Assembly: GCF_024749045.1 (NCBI RefSeq)
Contig: NZ_CP087184.1
Location: forward strand, 4,216,001 to 4,280,000
Length of the DNA: 64,000 nt
Origin: Pseudomonas sp. B21-028
GTDB lineage: Bacteria > Pseudomonadota > Gammaproteobacteria > Pseudomonadales > Pseudomonadaceae
Direction of reading: 5' to 3'
The notes under the pieces are model-generated. The model made no database searches, was not told the origin of the DNA, and worked only from the letters and a program-made list of their open reading frames with translations. Position numbers and translations under genes: made by a program. Positions within the stretch are counted from its first letter, which is position 1; every line of letters starts with the position of its first letter. Of this stretch, positions 55,341-64,000 are shown one piece after another.

Positions 55341-55723
55341 TCGGTTTATGCCTGGGCCTGGCCGGCGTGGCCTGGGCCCAGCTTCCCCTCCGGGATTTCA
55401 CGCTGGCATGGAATCACACCATCGAGAAAATCCGCTGGGAGGAAGACTACCGCGTTACCGGGCAGGGGCTGGTGCTGGGTGAAGCCAGGGTCAAGGGCAA
55501 CGGCGCCGGCATGGAGATTCCCGACGGTGCCTGGCTGAAAAACGGCAGCTGGCACTACCTGCGCCAATTGCCGCCCCTGCAACCGCTGAGACTGGGCCGC
55601 ACACCCCAGGCTGGCGATTACCAACTGTGTTTGAATGGGCAATGTCAGCCAATGAGCCATTGGCTGGGGCCACCAACGGCAGATCAGCCGTTGGTGGAAT
55701 TGTGGAGTTGCGACCCGTCCTGA
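55337..55723 (+). CDS. DUF1850 protein of the TAXI-TRAP locus
   Basis: A 128-residue protein with an N-terminal hydrophobic segment or signal (VIGLCLGLAGVAWA) and a DUF1850-type domain (FTLAWNHTIEKIRWEEDYRV and WLKNGSWHYLRQLPPLQPL). DUF1850 proteins commonly accompany TAXI transporters and are thought to assist them; the role is unproven. I choose the GTG at 55337, overlapping the permease stop, because it gives a proper signal segment; an upstream ATG at 55304 would read through it. Confidence 0.82.
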   Translation: MIGLCLGLAGVAWAQLPLRDFTLAWNHTIEKIRWEEDYRVTGQGLVLGEARVKGNGAGMEIPDGAWLKNGSWHYLRQLPPLQPLRLGRTPQAGDYQLCLNGQCQPMSHWLGPPTADQPLVELWSCDPS

Positions 55724-55730
55724 GCCGCCC

Positions 55731-55766
55731 CACTGCGGCGAGGTTTTCCAGCCCCTCGCCGCAGTG
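55731..55766. terminator. Bidirectional hairpin between the DUF1850 and SMP-30 genes
   Basis: CACTGCGGCGAGG and CCTCGCCGCAGTG form a perfect 13-bp stem around a 10-base loop, between two convergent genes. There is no long T-run, so it may act through the hairpin alone. Confidence 0.75.
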
Positions 55767-55797
55767 AGCGACGCGGTCCGCGGTCCAGCCATTCCCA

Positions 55798-56889
55798 TCA
55801 GCTGAATGTGGCGCCTCGGGTGTTCACGAACAGCGAATACAGCGAGTGGCTGCCGGCCATGAACAGCCGGTTACCCTCACGTCCGCCGAAGCAGACATTG
55901 GGGCAACGTTCCGGCAGGGAAATGTGCCCGATGGCTTTGCCTTCCGGGTTGAACACCCGTACACCATCAAGCTTTTCCAGGTCGGCCTTGGGGTCGCCAT
56001 TGCCGCCCCAACCGCACCAGAGGTTGCCGCTTTCGTCGCACTTGATGCCATCGATGGCGGCGTAGTCCAGGCCTTCGATGTGCTTGCGCCGCTCACCCAG
56101 CGTACCGTTGTCCTTGACCGTGATTGCCCAGATCAGCCGGTTGGGCTTGGCCCTGCCTTCCACCACATAGAGAATCTTCTCGTCCGGGGAGAAACACAGG
56201 CCGTTCGGCCCCGCCAGGTCATCGATCACCCGGCTGACCTTGCCGGTTTCGCCGTCGACGCGGTACACCGCGTGGGGCTGGGACGGGGTGACCTTGTGGC
56301 CTTCGTAGTTGTTGCCGGTTTGAAACGGCGGGTCAGTAAACCAGACCGAACCGTCGCGCTTGCACACGATATCGTTGGGCGAGTTGAAAGGCTTGCCCTC
56401 GAAACTGTCCGCCAGCACGGTGATGGTGCCGTTGTGCTCGGTACGGGTGACGCGCCGCCCCTCGCTCGCGGTGGTGGAACCTTCGCACACCAGTAACCGC
56501 CCTTGGCGATCACGGCACATGCCGTTGGAGAAATTGGCGTTCTCGCGATACACCGACAGGCCGCCGGTAATCTCGTCCCAACGCACAATGCGGTTGTTGG
56601 GAATGTCGCTGACCAGCAGGTAACGGCCATCACCGATCCACACCGGGCCTTCGGCCCAGCGCAGTCCCGTGGCAAGTTTTTCCACACTGGCGTTGAAGAT
56701 GCGCAGGTCCATGAAGCTGGGGTCGAGGATGTTGATCAACGGGTCGGGGTAACGCTGGCTCAACGGCTCGGCCTGGGTGAGCCCGGGCAGATTCCCGAGG
56801 GTGGCGGCAGCCGCCGAGACCACCAGGGATTTTTTCAGGAATACCCGGCGGCCTTGGTCAGCGGGGCTTGTCAGCTGTGAAGTTTCCAT
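55798..56889 (-). CDS. Tat-exported SMP-30/gluconolactonase family protein
   Basis: A 363-residue six-bladed beta-propeller hydrolase with a twin-arginine signal (GRRVFLKKS, then a hydrophobic stretch to about residue 40), so it is folded before export to the periplasm. The domain shows RWAEGPVWIG, SNGMCRDRQGRLLVC, NSPNDIVCKRDGSVWFTDP and GPNGLCFSPDE, supplying the metal ligands of lactonases. It probably opens a sugar lactone. It is alone and convergent with the TRAP genes. Confidence 0.92.
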   Translation of the reverse strand: METSQLTSPADQGRRVFLKKSLVVSAAAATLGNLPGLTQAEPLSQRYPDPLINILDPSFMDLRIFNASVEKLATGLRWAEGPVWIGDGRYLLVSDIPNNRIVRWDEITGGLSVYRENANFSNGMCRDRQGRLLVCEGSTTASEGRRVTRTEHNGTITVLADSFEGKPFNSPNDIVCKRDGSVWFTDPPFQTGNNYEGHKVTPSQPHAVYRVDGETGKVSRVIDDLAGPNGLCFSPDEKILYVVEGRAKPNRLIWAITVKDNGTLGERRKHIEGLDYAAIDGIKCDESGNLWCGWGGNGDPKADLEKLDGVRVFNPEGKAIGHISLPERCPNVCFGGREGNRLFMAGSHSLYSLFVNTRGATFS

Positions 56890-57168
56890 CGCGCGTCTCT
56901 CCGTTAATTATTATTGGACGGGGACGACAGTTTTACTACGTGATAAGACATCGTACAAGAATACTGTCTTCCTATCCGTTGACGGCCGGACGATATGTGA
57001 GGGCTCAAGCCAACAGACCTTCGAAGCTTTAGGGTGACTTCGAATGCTGCGCTACTTGTTCCACCGAATGAGATGAGGTAAAAATTCCGCCTAGTTGTAC
57101 GATGACAACAATTAATATCACCGATCCGAGGCCTACGCTTCGACGGCCTTTCTTTTGAGAAACCTGCC
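56890..57168. other. Intergenic region between divergent SMP-30 and DMT genes
   Basis: About 280 bp, less GC-rich than its neighbours. It must hold promoters for both genes. Open frames across it look like chance, and I see no repeat or RNA gene. Confidence 0.4.
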
Positions 57169-58140
57169 ATGCCCCGCTCTGCCGCTGCCTCGGACACCCC
57201 CACTCCATTTCCACGCCACCTCGCGGTGCTCGTCCTGCTGTGCATGGGGTGCGCCTTCGCTGGCAACCATGTGGCGGCGCGGGTGGCATTCGATGATGGC
57301 GCCGGCGTATTGCTGGCGATCCTGATGCGTTCGGGTGGAACCCTGCTGGTGCTGGCCTTGATGGTGCTATGGCAACGCCAGGGCCTGCGCCTTCCACCAG
57401 GCGCCTGGCGCTGGCAGTTGCTGCTTGGACTGTTGATCGGTACTCAAAGCCTGTGTCTGTACTCGGCGGTGGCGAGGGTCCCGGTGGCGCTGGCGCTGCT
57501 GGTGGGCAATGTGTTCCCGATTCTGCTCGCGCTGTTGACCTGGGCACTGGGCGGCCCTCGCCCCACCACCCGCACCGCCGCGCTGATGGGGATGATCCTG
57601 GTGGGCCTGGTGTTCGTGCTGGAGGTGCCGGCCCGGTTATCGTCCGAACAGAGCGTCGGCCCGCAATGGTTGCTGGGCGTCGGCCTGGCCTTCTGCGCGG
57701 CTTGTGCGTTCGCTTGCGCGCTGTGGATCACCGACCACAAACTGTCCCAGGTGCGCGGCTCGGTGCGTAGCCTGCTGACGATTTTCATTGTGTTCAGCAG
57801 CGTCAATCTCGCCGGCCTGAGCGGCGCCCTCCCCGGCGGCTTCAACCTGCCGGCCACCAGCACCGGCTGGTTGGCCCTGGCCACCCTGGTGACGCTCTAC
57901 GGCACCGGATTTATCGTGTTGTTCATTTCCGTGCCGCGCCTGGACATGCCGCGCAATGCCCCGGTGATGAACGTCGAACCGTTGGCGACCCTGCTGATCG
58001 GCTGGCTGGTGCTGGACCAAATGCTCAGCCCCGGTCAGGTGCTCGGCGGCGCTATCGTGGTGGCCGGGATCGTGTTGTTGACCTATCGCAAGGTCGAACG
58101 GGTCAAGGTGACCGTGGCCGGAGCGCCTGGGCACAACTGA
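57169..58140 (+). CDS. DMT (EamA) family transporter
   Basis: A 323-residue membrane protein with ten predicted helices in two EamA repeats (about 20-150 and 165-305). Visible stretches are LLCMGCAFAGNHVAARVAF and EPLATLLIGWLVLDQMLSPG. Such proteins export amino acids, nucleotides or other metabolites. GAGAAAC precedes the ATG. It is transcribed alone. Confidence 0.9.
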   Translation: MPRSAAASDTPTPFPRHLAVLVLLCMGCAFAGNHVAARVAFDDGAGVLLAILMRSGGTLLVLALMVLWQRQGLRLPPGAWRWQLLLGLLIGTQSLCLYSAVARVPVALALLVGNVFPILLALLTWALGGPRPTTRTAALMGMILVGLVFVLEVPARLSSEQSVGPQWLLGVGLAFCAACAFACALWITDHKLSQVRGSVRSLLTIFIVFSSVNLAGLSGALPGGFNLPATSTGWLALATLVTLYGTGFIVLFISVPRLDMPRNAPVMNVEPLATLLIGWLVLDQMLSPGQVLGGAIVVAGIVLLTYRKVERVKVTVAGAPGHN

Positions 58141-58161
58141 ACCATCAGTCTCTCTTATCTT

Positions 58162-58293
58162 TATGGCGAGGGGATTTATCCCCGCTGGGCTGCACAGCAG
58201 CCCCCTATAGGCGCATCGATATTCCTGGGGATACCGCGTTATCGGGCTTTGGGGCCGCTACGCAGCCCAGCGGGGATGAATCCCCTCGCCACA
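58162..58293. repeat. BIME of the second REP family
   Basis: Third copy of the GGCGAGGGGATTTATCCCCG family in the window, an inverted pair with arms at 58165-58202 and about 58250-58293. It lies just after the DMT gene and may help end its transcript. Confidence 0.9.
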
Positions 58294-58415
58294 GGGGGGT
58301 TGTGTGCCGCTGCTGAAACTTGTTTTCAAACCCGCAGTCCTACCCCAGCCGCTTTGCGGCTGATCGGCGCCAGGCCTGGCGCCCGCGCAACTCTCCCTCT
58401 TGAGCCGTCCGCCCC

Positions 58416-59276
58416 ATGCGCCACCCTGTTCGCTCTTGCCGTTTCGTTTCGCTTTGCCTGCTCCCGTTGCTGCCCTTGCTCGCCAGCCCTGTCCATGCCC
58501 GGGGCGAGGGACAACTGGTGGACGCCATCAACGACTACCGCAGCCAGTCCCGCCGCTGTGAATGGCGTACGGTCCGGGCTTCCCCGCCCTTGGTGCTGCG
58601 TTCGCGCCTGGCCTTGCCGATCGGCTTTCGCGACGGCTTGCGGGAAACCTTGAAAGACGCCGGTTATCAAGCCCGGTCCGTGCGCAGCATCCGCCTGACG
58701 GACGCGCGGGATGCCGAAGAAGCCTTCGACATGCTGGCGGACGAGCACTGCGACGTCTTGCTGGACAACCAGTACGCCGACATCGGCGTCAACCGGGTCG
58801 GTGATGAGTGGCGAGTGGTGCTGGCGCAGCCCATGGGCGGTGCGCCGGTCGGCGACACTTCATCGATCGGCAAGGCGCTGCTGGCCCAGGTCAACGCGGC
58901 GCGGGCCAGGTCGCGTGTGTGTGGTCGCCAGCGCTTTGCTGCCGCCCGACCACTGAGCTGGAACGCCGCACTCGGCTCAGCCGCCCAGGGACACAGCCAG
59001 GCAATGGCCCACGGCAACTATTTCGCCCACCGCGACCCCGACGGCCGCTCCGTCGCCGACCGCGCCAAGGGCGCGGGCTTTCGTGGGCGCAAGATCGGCG
59101 AAAACATCGCCGCCGGCCAAGGCTCACCGAACCAGGCCATGCAAGACTGGCTCGCCAGCCCCGGGCATTGCGCCAACCTGATGAACCCGATGTTCACGCA
59201 AGTGGGCGCCGCCTCCGCCAACGACTCACGCAGCGATGCGGGGGTTTACTGGACGATGGTGTTTGGGGCGCCTTGA
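58416..59276 (+). CDS. CAP (SCP/PR1) domain protein with a degenerate first repeat
   Basis: A 286-residue secreted protein. A signal peptide ends near SPVHA (residue 28). The C-terminal half (about 155-285) is a clear CAP domain: HSQAMAHGNYFAHRDPDG, KIGENIAAGQGSPNQAMQDW, SPGHCANLMNPMFTQVG. The first half (about 32-145) has the same spacing of LVDAINDYRSQ, AFDMLADEHC and GDEWRVVLAQP but lacks the active-site histidines and looks like a decayed copy of the same domain. The function in bacteria is uncertain. Confidence 0.88.
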   Translation: MRHPVRSCRFVSLCLLPLLPLLASPVHARGEGQLVDAINDYRSQSRRCEWRTVRASPPLVLRSRLALPIGFRDGLRETLKDAGYQARSVRSIRLTDARDAEEAFDMLADEHCDVLLDNQYADIGVNRVGDEWRVVLAQPMGGAPVGDTSSIGKALLAQVNAARARSRVCGRQRFAAARPLSWNAALGSAAQGHSQAMAHGNYFAHRDPDGRSVADRAKGAGFRGRKIGENIAAGQGSPNQAMQDWLASPGHCANLMNPMFTQVGAASANDSRSDAGVYWTMVFGAP

Positions 59277-59294
59277 TAGCACGATCGTTCCCCT

Positions 59295-59927
59295 TCACTC
59301 AGGCCGGCGAACCGCCCTCAACTTCCCGCTGCCGCCACCGCCGCAAAAGAACTGACCGGCGCCGTCGGACTCGAGCCCGGAGACCCCGACACCCGGAGGC
59401 ATCGTCACGCTTTCCAATACCTGGGCGGTCTGCGGGTCGATGCGGCGCAGGTCGCTTTCATCGTTCTCCCAGGTGCCATGCCAGAGTTCGCCGTCGACCC
59501 AGGTCACGCCCGTGACGAAGCGGTTGGACTCGATGGTGCGCAGGATCTTGCCGCTGTCCGGATCGATCTGCAGGATCTTGCGCGCCTTGTATTGACCCAC
59601 CCACAGCGAACCTTCGGCCCAGGCCAATCCTGAGTCATCGCCACTATTGGGGGCCGGGATGGTCGCCAGTACCTGGCCGCTGTTCGGGTCGATCTTGCGG
59701 ATACTGTCGCCGGCGATCTGGAACAGATGTTTACCGTCGAAAGCGGTTCCAGCGTTGGCCGGGACATCCAGCGAGCGCGTCACCTGGCCGCTGGCGGGGT
59801 CGACCGCGTGCAGGTGTTCGCCTGAAGCAAACCAGACGCGCTCGCCGTCATGACTCACGCCGTGCACGCAATCGACGCCTGGAAAAGGGCCATACTCACG
59901 CAGGATCTGGGCATTTGTACGTTTCAT
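59295..59927 (-). CDS. Glutamine cyclotransferase-like beta-propeller protein
   Basis: A 210-residue protein made of repeated propeller blades (HAVDPASGQVTRSLDV, RKIDPNSGQVLATIPA, LQIDPDSGKILRTIES, RRIDPQTAQVLESVTM). It has no signal peptide, so it is presumably cytoplasmic. The blade type resembles glutaminyl cyclotransferase and YncE-like repeats. GAGG precedes the ATG at 59927; the longer frame overlaps the regulator gene. It follows that regulator by 34 bp on the same strand, so the two likely work together. Confidence 0.82.
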   Translation of the reverse strand: MKRTNAQILREYGPFPGVDCVHGVSHDGERVWFASGEHLHAVDPASGQVTRSLDVPANAGTAFDGKHLFQIAGDSIRKIDPNSGQVLATIPAPNSGDDSGLAWAEGSLWVGQYKARKILQIDPDSGKILRTIESNRFVTGVTWVDGELWHGTWENDESDLRRIDPQTAQVLESVTMPPGVGVSGLESDGAGQFFCGGGGSGKLRAVRRPE

Positions 59928-59961
59928 CTTGCAAGCCTCATCGTAGGGGTGTGACTGCATC

Positions 59962-61188
59962 CTAACTATCGGGCAGCAACGCAGTGAGTAACAATACCGT
60001 CGCGAATCCGGGCATCGGTGGCGCCATCCAGCGACGGGCGCGCCCACAGCCGAAGGCTTGTACCTTGCCCGTCCCGGACAGCCTGTCCAGGGCCCGTTGC
60101 ACGGTTCGCTGACTGGCGCCCAAGGCCAGCGCGAGGGCCGAACTGGACCAGGATTCACCGTCGGCCAACAACGCCAGCACGGCGCCATGGGGTTCCTCGA
60201 CGGGACGCGCCAGCACCGCCACGTCGACGCCACCGCGGGGGACCAACACAAACCCGCGCCGGGTCGCCGTCACCTCGGCCAACGGACCCAGCGCCGCCCG
60301 CAACCGACCGATTTCGACCCGCAACCGAGCGCGATGGGAGTCATCCGTCAGCTTCATGCCAAATGCCTGGGTCATCAGGGCTTCGCGCGACGTATCGGCC
60401 GGCCAGGCGCGCGCCAGCCCCAAGGTCAGCGCGAACAGCACCGGGCGCTTGGCAAGGGACACCCGTGTGTCCGCCCTGCTTACCCCATATCGACAGGCAT
60501 CCACCACCAGCGTCTGCCTGGCCAGCAGTGTTTCAACGTCCTCAAGGACCAATAAATGCTCTTCGCCTCGTGTAATCAGGCGCGCGGCGGGCGTTTGCAG
60601 AAGGAGCCAGGCATTTTCCACCTCGGCGCTCAGGGCTGCGATGCCCGCTTGCCGGGCGGCCTCTCCCGCACGTTCAAGGGCGGCGCGAGCGGCTTTCGTG
60701 TGCAGCCGCCGGATGGCAATCCCGGCGGCAACCAGTTCGCAAGTGGCTCTGGATGCAGGGGGAAGACAGGCAGGGTCCAGGTCGATGAGCCTGAGCTCGG
60801 CCTCATCGAGCTGGCCGACCAACAACAGGCGACGGATTTCGATCGAACGCGCATGGGCTGCATTCCGGTGATCACCATGGGCCTCGAGAACGGCCCGCGC
60901 GGCATCGAGCCGCTTCATCGGCCAGCCCAGGTCGCGGGCCGCCAGGGCAATCTCCCCTTCGGCAACCACACACCGCGCCCGGGCCAATGCGTCGCCGGCG
61001 CCGAAGGCTCGGACCGCGCGACGCAGCAAGTCCCTGGCACGCCCCAGATCGCCCAACTGCGCCATGGAAATACCGCGCAGTGCGAGCGCCGGCGCGTCGT
61101 CGCGCAGGGCGATACGGTTCAGTGCAGCCACTGGATCCCCGGCGGCCAGGGCGCGGGCTGCCGCGGCGATCAAGGGGTCCGCTGGCAT
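59962..61188 (-). CDS. TPR-like transcriptional regulator with two winged-helix segments
   Basis: A 408-residue protein. The N-terminal half (about 1-210) is helical and repeat-like (AALNRIALRDDAPALALRG, GDLGRARDLLRRAVRAFG), consistent with TPR folds. A winged-helix DNA-binding segment follows (about 245-340; LRVEIGRLRAALGPL then EVTATRRGFVLVP, like OmpR-type C-domains), and a second helix-turn-helix near the C-terminus (SSALALALGASQRTVQRALD). AAGGAGA precedes the ATG at 61188. It is co-transcribed with the propeller gene, which may sense or modify its ligand. Confidence 0.75.
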   Translation of the reverse strand: MPADPLIAAAARALAAGDPVAALNRIALRDDAPALALRGISMAQLGDLGRARDLLRRAVRAFGAGDALARARCVVAEGEIALAARDLGWPMKRLDAARAVLEAHGDHRNAAHARSIEIRRLLLVGQLDEAELRLIDLDPACLPPASRATCELVAAGIAIRRLHTKAARAALERAGEAARQAGIAALSAEVENAWLLLQTPAARLITRGEEHLLVLEDVETLLARQTLVVDACRYGVSRADTRVSLAKRPVLFALTLGLARAWPADTSREALMTQAFGMKLTDDSHRARLRVEIGRLRAALGPLAEVTATRRGFVLVPRGGVDVAVLARPVEEPHGAVLALLADGESWSSSALALALGASQRTVQRALDRLSGTGKVQAFGCGRARRWMAPPMPGFATVLLLTALLPDS

Positions 61189-61254
61189 GGTTCTCCTTTG
61201 AGTGATGACGGGATGTGGCCGCTGGCGTTCAGAGCGCCACACTACGAGGCCGGG

Positions 61255-61788
61255 TCAGAGACGCACATCCTGCGCCGGCAGCACATCAATCCGTGACACC
61301 GCGCTGCTCAGGCGTCCCAAGCGTTCATTGTGGTTGGCGATGATCTGCTCTGCCGCCAGGCTGCCGTTGTCCACGGTGGTGTGGGCATCGGCCACCAGGA
61401 CCACTTCGTAGCCCAGGGTATGAGCCTGGCGCACCGTGGCGTTGACGCAATAGTCGGTCTGCATGCCGCAGATCACCAGGCGATCGATGCTTCGGGCCTG
61501 CAGCAACGACAGCAGGTCCGTCTGGTAGAACGCGTCTGGCGTGGTCTTGCGCACCCGCAGGTCGTCGGCGGCGGTCAACAGGCCGTCGGCCAGTTGCCAG
61601 GCCGCAGAGCCGTACAACAGCGGACCTTGCAGTTCTTCGTGCTGGACCAGGATCACCGGCAGTTCCAGAGCCCTGGCCCTGGCGCTGAGGTCGTTGATGG
61701 TCCCGATGACGCGCTGGCTCTCGAAACATTCTTCTTCACCGGTGCACAGAGCGCTCTGGACATCGATGATCAACAAAGCGGTGCTCAT
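61255..61788 (-). CDS. Isochorismatase-like cysteine hydrolase
   Basis: A 177-residue hydrolase with the Asp-Lys-Cys triad of the family: Asp9 (LLIIDVQ), Lys81 (RKTTPDAF) and Cys114 (CGMQTDYCVNATVRQA), plus the usual cis-peptide region. It may be an amidase, nicotinamidase or isochorismatase-type enzyme; the substrate is not evident. GAGG lies 7 bp before the ATG at 61788. A terminator hairpin separates it from the upstream ggt gene. Confidence 0.92.
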   Translation of the reverse strand: MSTALLIIDVQSALCTGEEECFESQRVIGTINDLSARARALELPVILVQHEELQGPLLYGSAAWQLADGLLTAADDLRVRKTTPDAFYQTDLLSLLQARSIDRLVICGMQTDYCVNATVRQAHTLGYEVVLVADAHTTVDNGSLAAEQIIANHNERLGRLSSAVSRIDVLPAQDVRL

Positions 61789-61822
61789 GATTTGCCTCTT
61801 CAAAACAGTGACGAACAGCGAG

Positions 61823-61851
61823 GGGGGCTGCCGAAGTCTGCGGCAACCCCC
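61823..61851 (-). terminator. Terminator hairpin after ggt
   Basis: On the minus strand GGGGGTTGCCG pairs with CGGCAGCCCCC (one G-U pair) around a 7-base loop, seven bases after the ggt stop. There is no long T-run. Confidence 0.7.
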
Positions 61852-61857
61852 ATCTAT

Positions 61858-63585
61858 TTAATAGCCCAACGATAACCCCGTGTTGCGACGTGGATCGTTG
61901 GCCCCGTAGAACCGATTCTTGCCCACCGGCTTCCCACCCAGCGACGGGGCGCCCACCAGAATCGCGGCAACGTGGTTGGGGTCCTGGGGACCTGCGAACT
62001 TATGCCCCCAGCTTTCCAGGATTTTTTGCGTGTCGGGGCTGGCGGCGAAGGTTTCCAGGTTGGTCTGCTCGGGCATCCACTGCTGATGGAAGCGCGGCGC
62101 GTCGACGGCTTCCTGCAGGTTCATGCCGTAGTCGATCACATTGAGGATCGTCAGCAATGTCGCGGTGATGATCCGGCTGCCGCCCGGCGTCCCCACCACC
62201 ATGACGGTCTTGCCGTCCTTGGTGACGATGGTCGGGCTCATGGATGACAGCGGTGCCTTGCCCGGCGCGATGGCGTTGGCCTCCCCCTGCACCAGGCCAT
62301 ACATGTTGGGGACGCCGATCTTGGCGGTGAAATCGTCCATTTCATCGTTGAGGATCACCCCGGTCTTGCTCGCCATGACGCCCGCGCCGAACCAGTCGTT
62401 GAGGGTGTAGGTGACGGAGACGGCGTTGCCCCACTTGTCGACGATGGAGTAGTGGGTGGTGTTGCTGCCTTCGTGAGGCGCCACGCCGGGCTTGATCGCG
62501 TGCGAGTCACCGGCCTTTTGCGGTTCGATGGCGGCCCGCAGTTTGGCGGCGTAGTTTTTGTCCAGCAGATGGTCGATGGGGTTCTGCACGAAGTCCGGGT
62601 CACCCAGATAGCTATTGCGATCCACATAGGCATGGCGCATGGCTTCGATCTGGTAGTGCATGCCCTGGGCCGAATGGAAGCCCAACTCCTTCATCGGATA
62701 GCCGTCGAGGATGTTCATGATCTGGCACAGCACCACCCCGCCGGAACTGGGCGGCGGTGCCGAGACGATGTGGTAGCCCCGATAGTCGCACTCCACCGGC
62801 GCCAGCTCGCGTGTCTTGTACTTGTCCAGGTCGGCCTGGGTGATGATGCCTTTGTTGGCCTGGCTGGAGGTGACGAGGGCATCGGCGACCCAGCCCTTGT
62901 AGAAACCGTCGGCGCCCTTGGCGGAGATTTCCCGCAGGGTCTTGGCGAGGTCTTTCTGTACCAGCTTCTGGCCGACCTGCATCGGTTCGCCGTTGTGCAG
63001 GAAAATCGAACCCGAGTCACGCATGTCCTTCTTGAACACGTCGGTGGCGGTCTCCAGCAGGTCGACGTCGCCCTGCTCCAGGGTGAAACCGTCCTCGGCA
63101 AAGCGGATGGCCGGGGCGATCAGCTCGGCCCTGGGTTTGCTGCCGTATTTCTTCAGCGCCAGCTCCATGCCAGACACCGTGCCGGGCACACCCACCGCCA
63201 GGTGCCCGCGAGTGCTGAGATCGGGGACGACGTTGCCGTCCTTGTCCAGGTACATATCGGCCGTGGCGGCCAACGGCGCTTTCTCGCGGAAATCCAGGAA
63301 GGTCTTGCGCCCATCGGCCAATTGCAGGGTCATGAAACCACCGCCCCCCAGGTTCCCCGCCGCCGGGTACACCACCGCCAGGGCATACCCCACCGCCACC
63401 GCCGCATCCACGGCATTGCCGCCGTTCTTGAGCACATCGACGCCCACGTGGGTGGCCAGGTGCTGGGCGGTGACCACCATGCCGTTCTCGGCGGCGACCG
63501 GGGCCTGGGAGGCGGCCTGCACGTAAAAGCAACTGAGGGTCAGGGATGTCGCAACCAGGGTCCGGGTCAAGGATTCGAACTTCAT
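61858..63585 (-). CDS. ggt: Gamma-glutamyltransferase
   Basis: A 575-residue periplasmic N-terminal nucleophile hydrolase. A signal peptide (about 1-25) precedes the large subunit; self-cleavage should occur before Thr376 (SNTTHYSIVDKWGNAV), releasing the small subunit whose N-terminal Thr is the nucleophile. SSMSPTIV and VGTPGGSRI match the glutathione-binding region. It hydrolyses or transfers the gamma-glutamyl group of glutathione and related peptides. AGAGTGG precedes the ATG. Confidence 0.95.
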   Translation of the reverse strand: MKFESLTRTLVATSLTLSCFYVQAASQAPVAAENGMVVTAQHLATHVGVDVLKNGGNAVDAAVAVGYALAVVYPAAGNLGGGGFMTLQLADGRKTFLDFREKAPLAATADMYLDKDGNVVPDLSTRGHLAVGVPGTVSGMELALKKYGSKPRAELIAPAIRFAEDGFTLEQGDVDLLETATDVFKKDMRDSGSIFLHNGEPMQVGQKLVQKDLAKTLREISAKGADGFYKGWVADALVTSSQANKGIITQADLDKYKTRELAPVECDYRGYHIVSAPPPSSGGVVLCQIMNILDGYPMKELGFHSAQGMHYQIEAMRHAYVDRNSYLGDPDFVQNPIDHLLDKNYAAKLRAAIEPQKAGDSHAIKPGVAPHEGSNTTHYSIVDKWGNAVSVTYTLNDWFGAGVMASKTGVILNDEMDDFTAKIGVPNMYGLVQGEANAIAPGKAPLSSMSPTIVTKDGKTVMVVGTPGGSRIITATLLTILNVIDYGMNLQEAVDAPRFHQQWMPEQTNLETFAASPDTQKILESWGHKFAGPQDPNHVAAILVGAPSLGGKPVGKNRFYGANDPRRNTGLSLGY

Positions 63586-63716
63586 GAGCCACTCTCTTCT
63601 TGTTTTTGAAATCCAAGGAAGTATGGCCCGGTTTGCGAAATGCGCCCGTTCACTGCCGGACGGTCTTTTGGGGTAGGCTCATGCCGTTCATCCTCCCCGC
63701 AATAAGGACATCGCCG

Positions 63717-64000
63717 ATGACGCTACGAATCGAACGTACATTCACCCCCACGGCTGAAGACCGCGAGGCCATCCTGGTCCCGCTGCGTGCCTACAACACC
63801 GCCAAGACCGGCGGAACGGTACCGGAACTGGTCGCCTGGCTGGTACGGGACGAACACAGCAATGAAATCGTGGGCGGGCTCTACGGTCGGGTGTTCTTCC
63901 GCTGGTTCTATATCGAGTTGCTGGTGGTGCCGGAACAGGCCCGAGGCCAGGGCACGGGGTCGGCATTGATGCACAAGGCCGAAGAGCTGGCCAGGGAGAA
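63717..64000 (+). CDS. GNAT family N-acetyltransferase (cut by the window end)
   Basis: The first 94 residues of a GNAT acetyltransferase, continuing past the window. The acetyl-CoA motif VVPEQARGQGTGSALMHKAE is complete. AAGGA lies 9 bp before the ATG at 63717. The N-terminal half (LVPLRAYNTAKTGG) resembles small single-domain acetyltransferases of Pseudomonas. The substrate is unknown. Confidence 0.85.
   Translation, partial: MTLRIERTFTPTAEDREAILVPLRAYNTAKTGGTVPELVAWLVRDEHSNEIVGGLYGRVFFRWFYIELLVVPEQARGQGTGSALMHKAEELARE

Overview
The window looks like a chromosomal segment of a fluorescent-group Pseudomonas. The basis is high GC with Pseudomonas-style codon use, an OprD porin, REP/BIME repeats of the GGGAGCGAGCCTGCTCGCGA type, a Kef system, MlaA, LldP and TAXI-TRAP genes, and Shine-Dalgarno-led starts. 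No rRNA, tRNA, CRISPR, integrase or transposase was seen. The species is not called.

Region 1 (0.2-7.4 kb, + strand) is a catabolic island: a DAO-type FAD oxidoreductase, an OprD porin, a two-domain GNAT protein, a bicupin, an orphan TatA-like protein and an aldehyde dehydrogenase. The genes suggest uptake and oxidation of an amine through an aldehyde, which is inference. The porin and the GNAT unit carry near-identical 54-bp upstream modules, so they are probably co-regulated.

Region 2 (7.4-26.0 kb, - strand) is a type I secretion locus. A TolC-family outer-membrane protein, an ABC exporter with a cysteine-less C39-like domain and an HlyD-type adaptor lie upstream of a 3479-residue RTX protein with a subtilase domain, a P-domain, four cadherin-like repeats and five C-terminal RTX modules. 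Between hlyD and the RTX gene lies an AT-rich stretch (about 17.6-20.8 kb). It holds five small unrecognised or membrane-protein genes, the RTX N-terminus, and a decayed second copy of the hlyD 3' end. This is the most unusual part of the window.

Region 3 (26.0-47.3 kb) is mostly housekeeping and accessory genes: a CPBP protease, two LysR regulators, two Rid proteins, a VOC protein, MlaA, an OmpR/EnvZ-type two-component pair, KefF-KefC, a GATase1-AraC regulator, an MBL hydrolase, an aldo/keto reductase, a divergent SRAP protein, an NmrA protein, an MscS-cyclic-nucleotide channel, a thioesterase, lactate permease, a lipoprotein and a PL7 lyase. Two large tandem REP arrays lie here (28.3-28.8 and 41.4-41.9 kb).

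Region 4 (47.3-52.2 kb) is a sugar or polyol utilisation unit: a Gfo/Idh/MocA dehydrogenase, a TIM-barrel isomerase and an NHS-type MFS transporter, divergent from a LacI regulator, with a perfect 16-bp palindromic operator in between.

Region 5 (52.2-64.0 kb) holds a TAXI-TRAP transporter with a DUF1850 partner, a Tat-exported SMP-30 protein, a DMT exporter, a tandem CAP protein, a TPR/two-HTH regulator with a beta-propeller partner, an isochorismatase-like hydrolase, gamma-glutamyltransferase and a GNAT gene cut by the window end.
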